From: an uncultured Bacteroidales bacterium | Lineage (GTDB): Bacteria > Bacteroidota > Bacteroidia > Bacteroidales > Paludibacteraceae | Assembly: GCA_902798965.1 (NCBI GenBank) | Contig: CADBYS010000029.1 | Coordinates: forward strand, 1-37,503 | Reading direction: 5' to 3' | Length of the DNA: 37,503 nt | In this document: positions 23,632 to 30,794 of the stretch, in pieces | How positions within the stretch are numbered: the stretch's first letter is position 1 | Layout: each line of letters begins with the position of its first letter | Notes under the pieces: generated by a model | Database searches by the model: none | What the model saw: the letters and a program-made list of their open reading frames with translations, nothing else | What the model was told of the DNA's origin: nothing | Position numbers and translations under genes: made by a program

Positions 23632-24744
23632 TTAATAATTAGTAGTCATTTGGGGTGCAAGATCCTTTGGCAGCGCATGGCGATTAAGGAACAGATAGGT
23701 GGTGTTGAGCAGCATATAGTCGCGCGACATGTACCAGATACCTTTGTAGTCGCCCTGCGGTCCCCAGGAATTTTTCACCTTATAGTAGGGCTTTCCCTGC
23801 TCATCCACCGCCTTGCCGTAGATGAGCATCACATGGTCGTAGGTGAACCGCCAATCGTCCCATTGCTCCTGCCGCAACTGTTGTGTGGGTGTCACGCTAT
23901 CCGGCAGCATAGCCAGTCCGGTGCGCATGAAGTTTCCCGACACGTCGCCACCCCAAGCCACCGTATAACCTGCATCCAGCGCTTGGTCGAGGATATCCAT
24001 CAGTTGCTCGATAGGGATATTGTAGCTGGGTTTCAACCGCCATTTGTACAGTGCTTCGATCACGAACCATTGCCCAAACGGATGATGCGTAAAGCTCGTC
24101 AGACTCACATAATCATCGAGGTTCAGCCCCAGGCTTGCTGCAAACGATTGAGGCGTGTATGTCTTGCCTTCATATTCGAACGATTCGGGGCAACGACCGA
24201 TATATCGCTCGATGATACCGAGCACGCTATCCTGCCAGTGCTGCATGGGTGCCTTGGCATCTTTGCGGGCAATCTTGCTTACCATCTGCTCCAGTTCGGG
24301 CATGAACTCCTTAAAGTTAGCCAACACATCCCCCACCAACGATCCGGGAGCGGGCATAGCCTCCTCCGGACATATACCGTAGCGCCGAATCACCTCCAGC
24401 ACATCATCGCACGAGCCGCCTTGTGAAAACTGGCTGTAGCCGTGCATGCGCACATAATGCTCGGCGCAATCCATATAGTCCCTGTTCGCCACGAACATCT
24501 CGCACAGGTCATACACCTTGCCTTTCTGCCTAAGGATTTCAGCCTCGAAGAATCCCAACGTCCCGTAGTCCCAGCACGTGCCGCTCTTGTATTGGTTCTT
24601 GACACTTGTTATGGGTACTTCTTTTATAACCGTAAACGTTTTCTGTTCCCCCCACGGTTCTCCACCTTTCTGCAGATCCTCCTGCGCCCTTGCCATTGGC
24701 GTTAGCAGCATAAGTACTATAATAAAAGATAGTAGTTTTCTCAT
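23632..24744 (-). CDS. Secreted C1-family (bleomycin hydrolase-like) cysteine peptidase
   Basis: A 370-residue papain-fold peptidase of the C1B/PepC-bleomycin hydrolase type. A signal peptide (MRKLLSFIIVLMLLTPMARA) sends it to the periplasm or beyond. Catalytic residues are in place: Gln51 and Cys57 in 'VKNQYKSGTCWDYGTL', His in 'TYDHVMLIYGKAV' and Asn in 'KVKNSWGPQG'. Family members are mostly aminopeptidases that form hexamers; intracellular forms have no signal peptide, so the exported version here is a Bacteroidota variant. The start at 24744 is preferred over an ATG at 24768, which lies within the -7 element of the promoter. It is first in the esterase-amidohydrolase-MATE run. Confidence 0.88.
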   Translation of the reverse strand: MRKLLSFIIVLMLLTPMARAQEDLQKGGEPWGEQKTFTVIKEVPITSVKNQYKSGTCWDYGTLGFFEAEILRQKGKVYDLCEMFVANRDYMDCAEHYVRMHGYSQFSQGGSCDDVLEVIRRYGICPEEAMPAPGSLVGDVLANFKEFMPELEQMVSKIARKDAKAPMQHWQDSVLGIIERYIGRCPESFEYEGKTYTPQSFAASLGLNLDDYVSLTSFTHHPFGQWFVIEALYKWRLKPSYNIPIEQLMDILDQALDAGYTVAWGGDVSGNFMRTGLAMLPDSVTPTQQLRQEQWDDWRFTYDHVMLIYGKAVDEQGKPYYKVKNSWGPQGDYKGIWYMSRDYMLLNTTYLFLNRHALPKDLAPQMTTNY

Positions 24745-24765
24745 ATTTTTGCGGGGAATTTGGCA

Positions 24766-24797
24766 CAAAGATACAAAAAAAATCTGACATTTGCAAA
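24766..24797 (-). promoter_or_regulatory. Promoter of the peptidase-esterase-amidohydrolase-MATE run
   Basis: On the - strand, -33 TTTG (24794-24797) and -7 TATCTTTG (24766-24773) are 20 bases apart. The stretch TTTGCAAATGTCA just around the -33 box also occurs in the promoter at 36969-37000 and, in the other orientation, at 2338-2350. Confidence 0.8.
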
Positions 24798-24800
24798 TTT

Positions 24801-25042
24801 TCAGCAGAAAAAATCGTATTTGCGAAGTAAAAAGAAATTTTCAGCAGAAAAAATCGTATTTGCGAAGTAAAAAGAAATTTTCAGCAGAAAAAATCGTATT
24901 TGCGAAGCAAAAAGAAATTTTCAGCAGAAAAAATCGTATTTGCGAAGCAAAAAGAAATTTTCAGCAGAAAAAATCGTATTTGCGAAGCAAAAAGAAATTT
25001 TTACCATGTAAAAAATCGTATTTGCGAAGCAAAAAGAAATTT
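24801..25042. repeat. 40-bp tandem repeat (five copies plus one divergent)
   Basis: Five exact-length 40-base units begin at 24801, 24841, 24881, 24921 and 24961; a sixth, 42-base divergent unit ends at 25042. Each contains TCAGCAGAAAAAATCG and the near-palindrome TTTGCGAAGCAAA (TTTGCGAAGTAAA in the first two). Units are almost identical, so the expansion is recent. The period is not a multiple of three and there are no variable spacers, so it is neither coding nor CRISPR. It separates the PUL terminator from the peptidase promoter. Confidence 0.92.
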
Positions 25043-25052
25043 CTGCTAAAAA

Positions 25053-25114
25053 TTTTTGCAAAATTTCTGAATAACGCACAAAAAAAGCCGCATGAGCGGC
25101 TCTTTTTGTTAAGA
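25053..25114. repeat. Dispersed 62-base terminator repeat, copy at the PUL end
   Basis: This stretch matches 37013-37074 at 59 of 62 positions. All three differences are in the loop of the terminator hairpin. See the terminator entries inside each copy. Confidence 0.85.
25081..25110 (-). terminator. Rho-independent terminator of the fructan PUL
   Basis: AAAAAAGCCGC-ATGA-GCGGCTCTTTTT. Read on the - strand, the GC stem is followed by a seven-base T run 35 bases after the last PUL gene. The A/T runs on both sides make it usable in both directions. Confidence 0.85.
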
Positions 25115-25144
25115 TTTCTGATCTATTCCTCAATCGTCAAACGA

Positions 25145-26008
25145 CTATTTTACCTCAGTGCCTGTAAGGTTGTAGAGGCGTTCACCGCGACGGATAAGAA
25201 CTTGTCCGTTGCGGATAATCTTAGTAACCTTACCCTCAGATGTAGTCTGCTCCACAGCTGTTGTGTCGCCCGGTTCCGTAGCAGGAACAACAAGCACGAT
25301 ATCGGTTACATTGAAGGCATTGAGTGCTTCTTTGTTGAACTGAACCATCCAGTGGCTTGCCTCCGACATCTTGGTGCGAAGGTCGTCGGTCATAGCCAGT
25401 TCGGCATAGCCCTCGCCATCGGTCATGTCGGATTTGCTTGCGATAAGTCCGGCATCATCCCAACTGCTCATGAATTTGAGTACATAGTCGGTACCCGCTG
25501 CCTCGCTGTAGAAACGGATGGCTGTTACTTCACTGAAATCCACGTAGTTATATCCTTCGCGATAGAGCTCGAGCGTTTTCCAGTCATCAGCCCAGAAGAA
25601 GCCCGTCCAAACGGTGATGCCTTCCTTGAGTTCCTTGCCGTCAAGCAGTTCGACTTGACTAACCGTGAAGTTAGCACCGATAATCTCCAAGCCGTGTGCT
25701 TTGAGGCTATCTACAGCTGCGGCTGTCAAGAACTGCTCGTACGTACCGTCACCGCTGATCCAGGCGGCCTCGCGCGAACCTGCCAGATGGTCGAAATGCT
25801 CGTTCATCACTTTGAACTCAATACCATCGCTGGCTTCGGTGAAGTGCACAACAATCTTCTGTCCTGCTTGTGCAGCGGCAAAATCGCCTGCAGCAATCTG
25901 CAAACCGCCGTCTGACCAGGATACATGCTTGCTACCTGTCCACAGGTCAGTAGCGTTAACACTCATTACGATGGCTGCAAAAAGAGCCAAAAGAGAAAGT
26001 TTTTTCAT
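25145..26008 (-). CDS. Secreted protein with two tandem beta-type domains and a sorting-like C-terminal tail
   Basis: A 287-residue exported protein at the end of the PUL operon. A signal peptide (MKKLSLLALFAAIVMSVNA) is followed by two similar stretches starting 'LWTGSKHVSWSDGG' (about 22) and 'VWTGFFWADDWKTL' (about 134). Each is followed by a 'V.F....IRF/IVHF' strand and a 'W' strand about 65 residues on, which suggests tandem carbohydrate-binding-like domains. After a threonine/glutamate-rich linker, the last 28 residues (VTKIIRNGQVLIRRGE...) resemble the short C-terminal tails of secreted Bacteroidales proteins, possibly a type IX-type signal. It starts 12 bases after the GH32 gene. I propose an accessory fructan-binding role, by context only. 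Confidence 0.7.
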   Translation of the reverse strand: MKKLSLLALFAAIVMSVNATDLWTGSKHVSWSDGGLQIAAGDFAAAQAGQKIVVHFTEASDGIEFKVMNEHFDHLAGSREAAWISGDGTYEQFLTAAAVDSLKAHGLEIIGANFTVSQVELLDGKELKEGITVWTGFFWADDWKTLELYREGYNYVDFSEVTAIRFYSEAAGTDYVLKFMSSWDDAGLIASKSDMTDGEGYAELAMTDDLRTKMSEASHWMVQFNKEALNAFNVTDIVLVVPATEPGDTTAVEQTTSEGKVTKIIRNGQVLIRRGERLYNLTGTEVK

Positions 26009-26020
26009 AATTTTAATATT

Positions 26021-27643
26021 TTAATATTGTGTTAGTTTGATATCTTTGGCGGTGATAGCACCTTCGTAGCAGTTGACAGACCAGCAGTTGCGCTGTATGC
26101 CGTAGATACGCTGGGTATAAGTAAGCACGTCGTTGATATAGAGCACCAAAACCGAGTTGTCGGTATAGATGTCGATATGGTAGGTGCGATCTGTCGGAAT
26201 GGGGAACTGGTAACTTCCGCCGCCCTTGAGTTCCCATTTGCCCTGCTCTTCCTCGAAGCGGATATAGTTGTTGTTTCCGTCGGGGCAGATCATGATGCTA
26301 TAGTATTTCTCGTACGTGTCATCCCCGTCTTTGCGTTCACCGCGCACGAAGGAGATACCGAATCGGTCAGCCTTGTCGGAGGTGGTGACGGTCATAGCGA
26401 TATGGTTGTGGTAACCGAGTGTATTGAACATGACGGAGCTATAAGCCTTCATGTCATAGGTGCCATCACTTACAGTCAGGTTTCCTTCCTCTACGCCCCA
26501 TGTTTTGACAGCTTTGCAAACGGCCGTTTGGCTGTACTTATTGCGTATAGCCGGTACTTCTGCGGTATAGAGGGTACCGTCCTCGCGTTGGAGCAGACGA
26601 TGTACAACGAGCGTACCACCCCATTTGGGCTCGGCATCGGCACTGATGTCTGTGTTGTCATTGCCGCGACGCTCGGGGCACCATCCCCACATGTAACGTT
26701 CCGTTCCGTCGGAAGCGGTGTTGCCGGCATAGAAAGCACGGCTGTCGAGTGCACCTTCTTTGCTATCCGGCCATGCGGGGCTGGTAGCGGCTTTGAGTTC
26801 GTCGATAGTACGGCCTTTGAGATAGTGAACACGACGCTCGAAAGCACTCATGTCGCTATAGGTCAGGTACCACCAGTCGCCCATCTTGAACACGTTCGGG
26901 CACTCGAGGAAACGATCCCAAATCATCTTGGAGAAACGTCCTTTGTGTTCCCAGGTCTTGAGGTCGGCAGAGAAGAACTCGGCAAAGCAACCGTCTTTGT
27001 CTTCGGCACGCGAACCCGCAGGCATTGGTTTGGTAGCGACAATCATGTGATAGCCGTCTTCCATTTTCCAAATAAACGGATCGCGGAAATTGAGCGTGCT
27101 ATAGCCGTAGTCCCCTCCGCGCAGACGGAAGAGCTGATCCTTAGTCCAGGTCTTGAAGTCCGGAGAAGTGGCACGCATAACAACCTGACGGTCTTCGTCA
27201 GCCGTGGGTTTGTAACGCTCACCGGTGTAATAGATGTAATACAGTTTCGCTGTTTCGTCATAGACCACACAACCGGTACCGAGGGCTGCATCTTGTTCGC
27301 CGGCACGACCGGTAGGCAGCACCTCGCCCATGGAGGTGTACGTAGCGGCATCGGTGGTTCGTATGCCCCACAGCGGGTGGAAAGTCTCCTCCATGTTCTG
27401 CTCGAAGTTATGGAGATAGAGAATCTTGTACTCCTTAGCCACCGGATCATAGAACGGCAGCGGGTCGCCTACGGAGCCTGCTGAGGGCTTGTAGTAGGTG
27501 TTACTGCTCACCTCATCCGATGCGTTGAAATAGGCGGTTGTACTCTCCCAGTCTTTCTGCTCTACGGGGATGTTCTCGTGGCAAGATGCCAGAAGGGTAC
27601 AAAGGGACAAAGTACCAAGTACTATTTTATTTAGTGTTGTCAT
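26021..27643 (-). CDS. Glycoside hydrolase family 32 lipoprotein (probable surface fructanase)
   Basis: A 540-residue lipoprotein (lipobox LASC, Cys21). The five-bladed propeller carries the GH32 catalytic triad: nucleophile Asp60 in 'GSVGDPLPFYDP' (replacing the usual WMNDPNG form), transition-state stabiliser Asp188 in 'NFRDPFIW', and acid/base Glu247 in 'LECPNVFKMGDWWYL'. A C-terminal beta-sandwich (about 395-540) resembles DUF4975/GH32_C. GH32 enzymes cut beta-fructans (levan, inulin) or sucrose. Lipoprotein export and the DUF4960/SusCD neighbours suggest a cell-surface endo-fructanase like BT1760 of B. thetaiotaomicron. Part of the signal peptide (LGTLSLCTLLAS) is written by a GTACAAA-type tandem repeat at 27597-27618. 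Confidence 0.88.
   Translation of the reverse strand: MTTLNKIVLGTLSLCTLLASCHENIPVEQKDWESTTAYFNASDEVSSNTYYKPSAGSVGDPLPFYDPVAKEYKILYLHNFEQNMEETFHPLWGIRTTDAATYTSMGEVLPTGRAGEQDAALGTGCVVYDETAKLYYIYYTGERYKPTADEDRQVVMRATSPDFKTWTKDQLFRLRGGDYGYSTLNFRDPFIWKMEDGYHMIVATKPMPAGSRAEDKDGCFAEFFSADLKTWEHKGRFSKMIWDRFLECPNVFKMGDWWYLTYSDMSAFERRVHYLKGRTIDELKAATSPAWPDSKEGALDSRAFYAGNTASDGTERYMWGWCPERRGNDNTDISADAEPKWGGTLVVHRLLQREDGTLYTAEVPAIRNKYSQTAVCKAVKTWGVEEGNLTVSDGTYDMKAYSSVMFNTLGYHNHIAMTVTTSDKADRFGISFVRGERKDGDDTYEKYYSIMICPDGNNNYIRFEEEQGKWELKGGGSYQFPIPTDRTYHIDIYTDNSVLVLYINDVLTYTQRIYGIQRNCWSVNCYEGAITAKDIKLTQY
27597..27618. repeat. 7-8-base tandem repeat in the GH32 signal-peptide codons
   Basis: Units GTACAAA, GGGACAAA, GTACCAA. 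On the - strand they encode the LGTLSLCTL core of the lipoprotein signal peptide, the same peptide core as in the SusD protein. Confidence 0.65.
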
Positions 27644-27649
27644 AAGGCA

Positions 27650-29026
27650 TTATTGCTTTAGATAGTTAAACGCATTTTCGGTTATCTTAGCCACGTTCGC
27701 ATGGTAATACGAGGTGTACTCGGACGGCTCTGCGACGGTGTACCAGTCGTAGCAACCTGAACCGATACAGATGATTGCTCCGTGATCGGCAGTGCGCTGG
27801 AACTCCCATGCTACCACGGCATCGCTGCCTCCGGCTATATCGACTGCACCAGTCTTCTCGTGGAACACGTCACGGTTGTCGTAGCCTCCCCAGTCAGTAC
27901 CGATATGGTATTGGGCGGTGGAGTTGGTGATGCGATAGCCCTCGTCGCAGGTATAGACATGATCCGAAACAGAAGGATTCATGGTGAGGTTCTGCCAAAG
28001 TGCGTGATCTGTATGTCCGGTGATGGCAAACTCCCACGGCGAGTTGACGCGTTCCGCCTCAGTTTCTTTGCCACCCCAAGCGTTGTTCGGGAAGCACTCT
28101 GCTTCGCCCAGGAAGAACGGGTAGTTCACGGCATAGCGTGTGAGCAGGAAGGATCCTCCGGCTTGATAGAACTCTTTGAGTTTGTCGAGCACGGTGTAAT
28201 CCACGGCTTCGGGTGCGTTGGCTTCGAACGATGCTTTGCCTTCAAGACCTCCGTCTTTATGGAAATGCCACCAGATGACTTTGCAGTCGGTCATCACTAC
28301 GCGTCCGGCAGCCAGGTCGGCGAACGAAGCATAGTCGGAGTTCTCGATGTTCGCGAGCATCCAGTTTACGGCTTCCTGCTCTTCGGGGTTGAGTTGCGAT
28401 ACGGTTTCAGCCAATCCAAGATAGAGGATGACGGGGTTGCCTTTCTCTTTGACGGTTACCTTATAGGTCGTTGTAGCGGTGCCGTAGGTAACGGTGAAAT
28501 CAACGGGGTTGGTGAAGTCACAGGGTATACCGGCAGCCGGTGTGAGGGTTGCACCTTCGGTAGTTTTGATGTTCGGGATGAGGGTCTTCAGATCTGTTCC
28601 GACCGGCACCGATACGTTAATGGTATGCGCCACCTGGTCGATGATACCGACATACAGGTCGTTGAGCGTGAACGAGAGGATACGTGCCTCATCGTGCTTG
28701 ACGCTCAGCTTATAATCCTGATACACATTCCCGTTTTCTACGTGGATGACGATAGGCGAGGTCATATTGACCTTGGCGCCTTGTGCGGGGGTAGCGGTTG
28801 CTCCGGCTGAGAGCTTGAGTGTAGTGATGGTCATCAGTTGATCATCGTGTACCTCGGGTACACCTACGACTACCGTGCGGGCTGCATGGTTCACTACGCC
28901 CGGGTAGATATCATCCAGCACCAAAGAATCAATCTTGCAATCGCCGTCTACGCTGAAAGTACTGTCTTTCTTGTCGCAAGCCGTCAAGCCTACAAGCAAT
29001 GCAAATATATAAATAATCTTTTTCAT
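27650..29026 (-). CDS. DUF4960 surface glycan-binding lipoprotein (levan-PUL type)
   Basis: A 458-residue lipoprotein (lipobox LTAC, Cys17). Two tandem Ig-like repeats, about 25-110 and 112-192, share 'VP.......I.TLKLS.GA..TPA.G' and end in '.YK(L/V)(S/T)VK', like DUF5018-type domains. A larger C-terminal domain (about 195-458) follows ('GNPVILYLGLAETVSQL...', 'GGSFLLTRYAVNYPFFLGEA', 'AIICIGSGCYDWY') and matches what I know of DUF4960. In the B. thetaiotaomicron levan locus the equivalent, BT1761, is a surface levan-binding protein placed between SusD and the GH32 endo-levanase, exactly as here. It starts one base after the susD stop codon. Confidence 0.8.
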   Translation of the reverse strand: MKKIIYIFALLVGLTACDKKDSTFSVDGDCKIDSLVLDDIYPGVVNHAARTVVVGVPEVHDDQLMTITTLKLSAGATATPAQGAKVNMTSPIVIHVENGNVYQDYKLSVKHDEARILSFTLNDLYVGIIDQVAHTINVSVPVGTDLKTLIPNIKTTEGATLTPAAGIPCDFTNPVDFTVTYGTATTTYKVTVKEKGNPVILYLGLAETVSQLNPEEQEAVNWMLANIENSDYASFADLAAGRVVMTDCKVIWWHFHKDGGLEGKASFEANAPEAVDYTVLDKLKEFYQAGGSFLLTRYAVNYPFFLGEAECFPNNAWGGKETEAERVNSPWEFAITGHTDHALWQNLTMNPSVSDHVYTCDEGYRITNSTAQYHIGTDWGGYDNRDVFHEKTGAVDIAGGSDAVVAWEFQRTADHGAIICIGSGCYDWYTVAEPSEYTSYYHANVAKITENAFNYLKQ

Positions 29027-29027
29027 C

Positions 29028-30752
29028 TTACCATCCTCCTATATTTTGTTTATAATGACCGTTAGATGCCGCAATCTGCTCGTGCGGGATAGGCAAATAC
29101 TCGTTCTTATTGGCTGTGAAGTGAGCAGTAGTGTAGATACGGCAGTCGTTAGCCTCCTCTACATAGTACTTATTGAGCACTTGTTCTGCTTCACCCCAGC
29201 GCACGAGGTCGAAGAAGCGTTCGCTCTCCATGGCCAGTTCCAATCGGCGCTCCATCTTGACGCGTGCAAGGGCGTTGCTGTTGTCTGTATAAGGTTTGAC
29301 GCGAATCTTGGCACCGTAGTTGGTGTCGTAGCCTGCCAACATGCCCAAGCTGCGCGATGCGCGGTTACGGATGCGGTTAACGAGTTCGATGGCCTCGTCA
29401 TCGCGACCTAATTGTGCCAACGCCTCAGCACGCATAAGCAGTACATCGGCATAGCGAACGACGATACGATTCATCGGTGTACCGAACCACAGGGCGGAAC
29501 GGATGAGGTAACCGCTCTCGGGATCGACATTATGCTTGAGGGTGACATGATAGCCGTACAAACCGTTGGAACGACTCCAGTTATGGGTACGACTCATCAT
29601 CAGTTTTGGGTTGAACTCATACGGGAAACCGGCTATACCAACTGTGAGCCATAGGCGCGGATCAGCAGCATCGGTGGAAGCATCAAAATCTTTTGAGTTG
29701 AAATCATCGATGAACGGCAGTCCGTCGGCATTGGTGCGGAAAGCATTGACGAGGTTCTGACTCGGTTTGTAGAAGTCGCAACCGCCGTCGGTTACACCTT
29801 CGATACCCGGTACCATCAAGCCATACGACCAGTTGCAGTTACCGAGGTTCGTTCCGTCGTTGGTGGAGTACTGCATTGCCCAAAGGCTCTCTTTGCCGTT
29901 CTCGTATTGCGGTTCGGGACGGAAGTTATTATGGAAATCATCTTCCAATCCGTATTTGCCGGCTGCATAGATAGCCTCGTCGGTGTACGTAAGCACTTTC
30001 TGCAGGTCATCACGGTTAATCTCCGTCACCTGATGGGTGTTGGGATCATCCTGACGATAGGCCTTGTACAGATAAACCTTAGCCAACAGACCGGCTGCGG
30101 CACCTTGGGTAACACGACCTTTCTCTACCTGCGTTGCCGGCAACACAGAATATGCATATTCCAAGTCATCGGCAATGATCTGCCACCCCTGGTCATTGGT
30201 GAACTCGGTGTTCGACAGTTGCGAATATTCCTCTTGTGTCATGTCCGGTCGGATGACGAAGGGGATATTTTTGTACAGACGCTTCAACAGGAAATGCGTG
30301 TACGCACGCAAGAATCTCATCTCGCCCAGACGCTGCTCTTTGAGTTGGTAACTATCGTCCATGGCATTGAGTGCGTTGATGGCGGCATTAACACGTCCGA
30401 GGCAGTTGTACAGACGCACCCACATGTCGTTCAGGTTCCAGTTGGTGGTCAGGATGCCCTGCGAGATCTCCAGTTGGTGGAACACGTCACCGTCATTCTC
30501 GCTGATTCCGCCTTTGTAAGCATCGTCGCTTCGCACATCGAAGTTCCACATCGAGAACGATGAGTTAACATCCTCGGCAGAGATAAAGATGGCGTAAGCC
30601 GAGATGCAAATATTGTCGATGTACAGCGGGTCGTTCACTTGCTCTCCGCTCAAGGTACCTTGCGGCACATCCTGATTCAGGAAATCGTTGCAAGCGGTAA
30701 ATGTACAAAGTGACAAAGTACAAAGTACAAAATATAATAATTGCTTTTTCAT
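29028..30752 (-). CDS. susD: SusD-like outer-membrane nutrient-binding lipoprotein
   Basis: A 574-residue RagB/SusD-family lipoprotein that caps the SusC channel and binds oligosaccharide at the cell surface. The signal peptide MKKQLLYFVLCTLSLCTFTAC ends in the lipidated Cys21. Tetratricopeptide-like helices follow, with family segments 'YNCLGRVNAAINAL', 'LGEMRFLRAYTHFLLKRLYKNIPFV' and the C-terminal 'RVKMERRLELAMESERFFDLVRWGEAE'. The longer frame from 30785 is rejected: its first 11 codons are 7-base repeats, and AAAGGAG lies eight bases before the ATG at 30752. The susC stop codon is 42 bases upstream. Confidence 0.92.
   Translation of the reverse strand: MKKQLLYFVLCTLSLCTFTACNDFLNQDVPQGTLSGEQVNDPLYIDNICISAYAIFISAEDVNSSFSMWNFDVRSDDAYKGGISENDGDVFHQLEISQGILTTNWNLNDMWVRLYNCLGRVNAAINALNAMDDSYQLKEQRLGEMRFLRAYTHFLLKRLYKNIPFVIRPDMTQEEYSQLSNTEFTNDQGWQIIADDLEYAYSVLPATQVEKGRVTQGAAAGLLAKVYLYKAYRQDDPNTHQVTEINRDDLQKVLTYTDEAIYAAGKYGLEDDFHNNFRPEPQYENGKESLWAMQYSTNDGTNLGNCNWSYGLMVPGIEGVTDGGCDFYKPSQNLVNAFRTNADGLPFIDDFNSKDFDASTDAADPRLWLTVGIAGFPYEFNPKLMMSRTHNWSRSNGLYGYHVTLKHNVDPESGYLIRSALWFGTPMNRIVVRYADVLLMRAEALAQLGRDDEAIELVNRIRNRASRSLGMLAGYDTNYGAKIRVKPYTDNSNALARVKMERRLELAMESERFFDLVRWGEAEQVLNKYYVEEANDCRIYTTAHFTANKNEYLPIPHEQIAASNGHYKQNIGGW
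30703..30731. repeat. 7-8-base tandem repeat in the susD signal-peptide codons
   Basis: Units GTACAAA, GTGACAAA, GTACAAA, GTACAAA. On the - strand they encode the YFVLCTLSLCTF part of the SusD signal peptide. Confidence 0.75.
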
Positions 30753-30763
30753 AACTTTTTCTC

Positions 30764-30792
30764 CTTTCAATTTTTCACCTTTCACTTTTCAC
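30764..30792. repeat. 7-8-base tandem repeat in operon gap (susC to susD)
   Basis: Units CTTTCAA, TTTTTCAC, CTTTCAC, TTTTCAC. On the - strand the GTGAAAG words start just after the susC stop codon and lead into the susD Shine-Dalgarno, the same arrangement as at 22016-22050. Confidence 0.75.
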
Positions 30793-30794
30793 TT

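Noticed and set aside
24801-25042. CRISPR array
   Set aside because: Units are contiguous 40-mers with no variable spacers, and no cas gene is nearby.
24791-25915. Long + strand reading frame starting in the 40-bp repeat (repeating RKNRICE/KKSYLRSK peptides)
   Set aside because: It runs through non-coding tandem repeats, whose period shifts the reading frame each unit, and then continues antisense to the secreted PUL protein. The repeats simply lack stop codons.
26177-27484. 435-codon + strand frame opposite the GH32 gene
   Set aside because: The - strand carries the complete GH32 catalytic triad, signal peptide and operon position. The opposite frame has no domain and no promoter.
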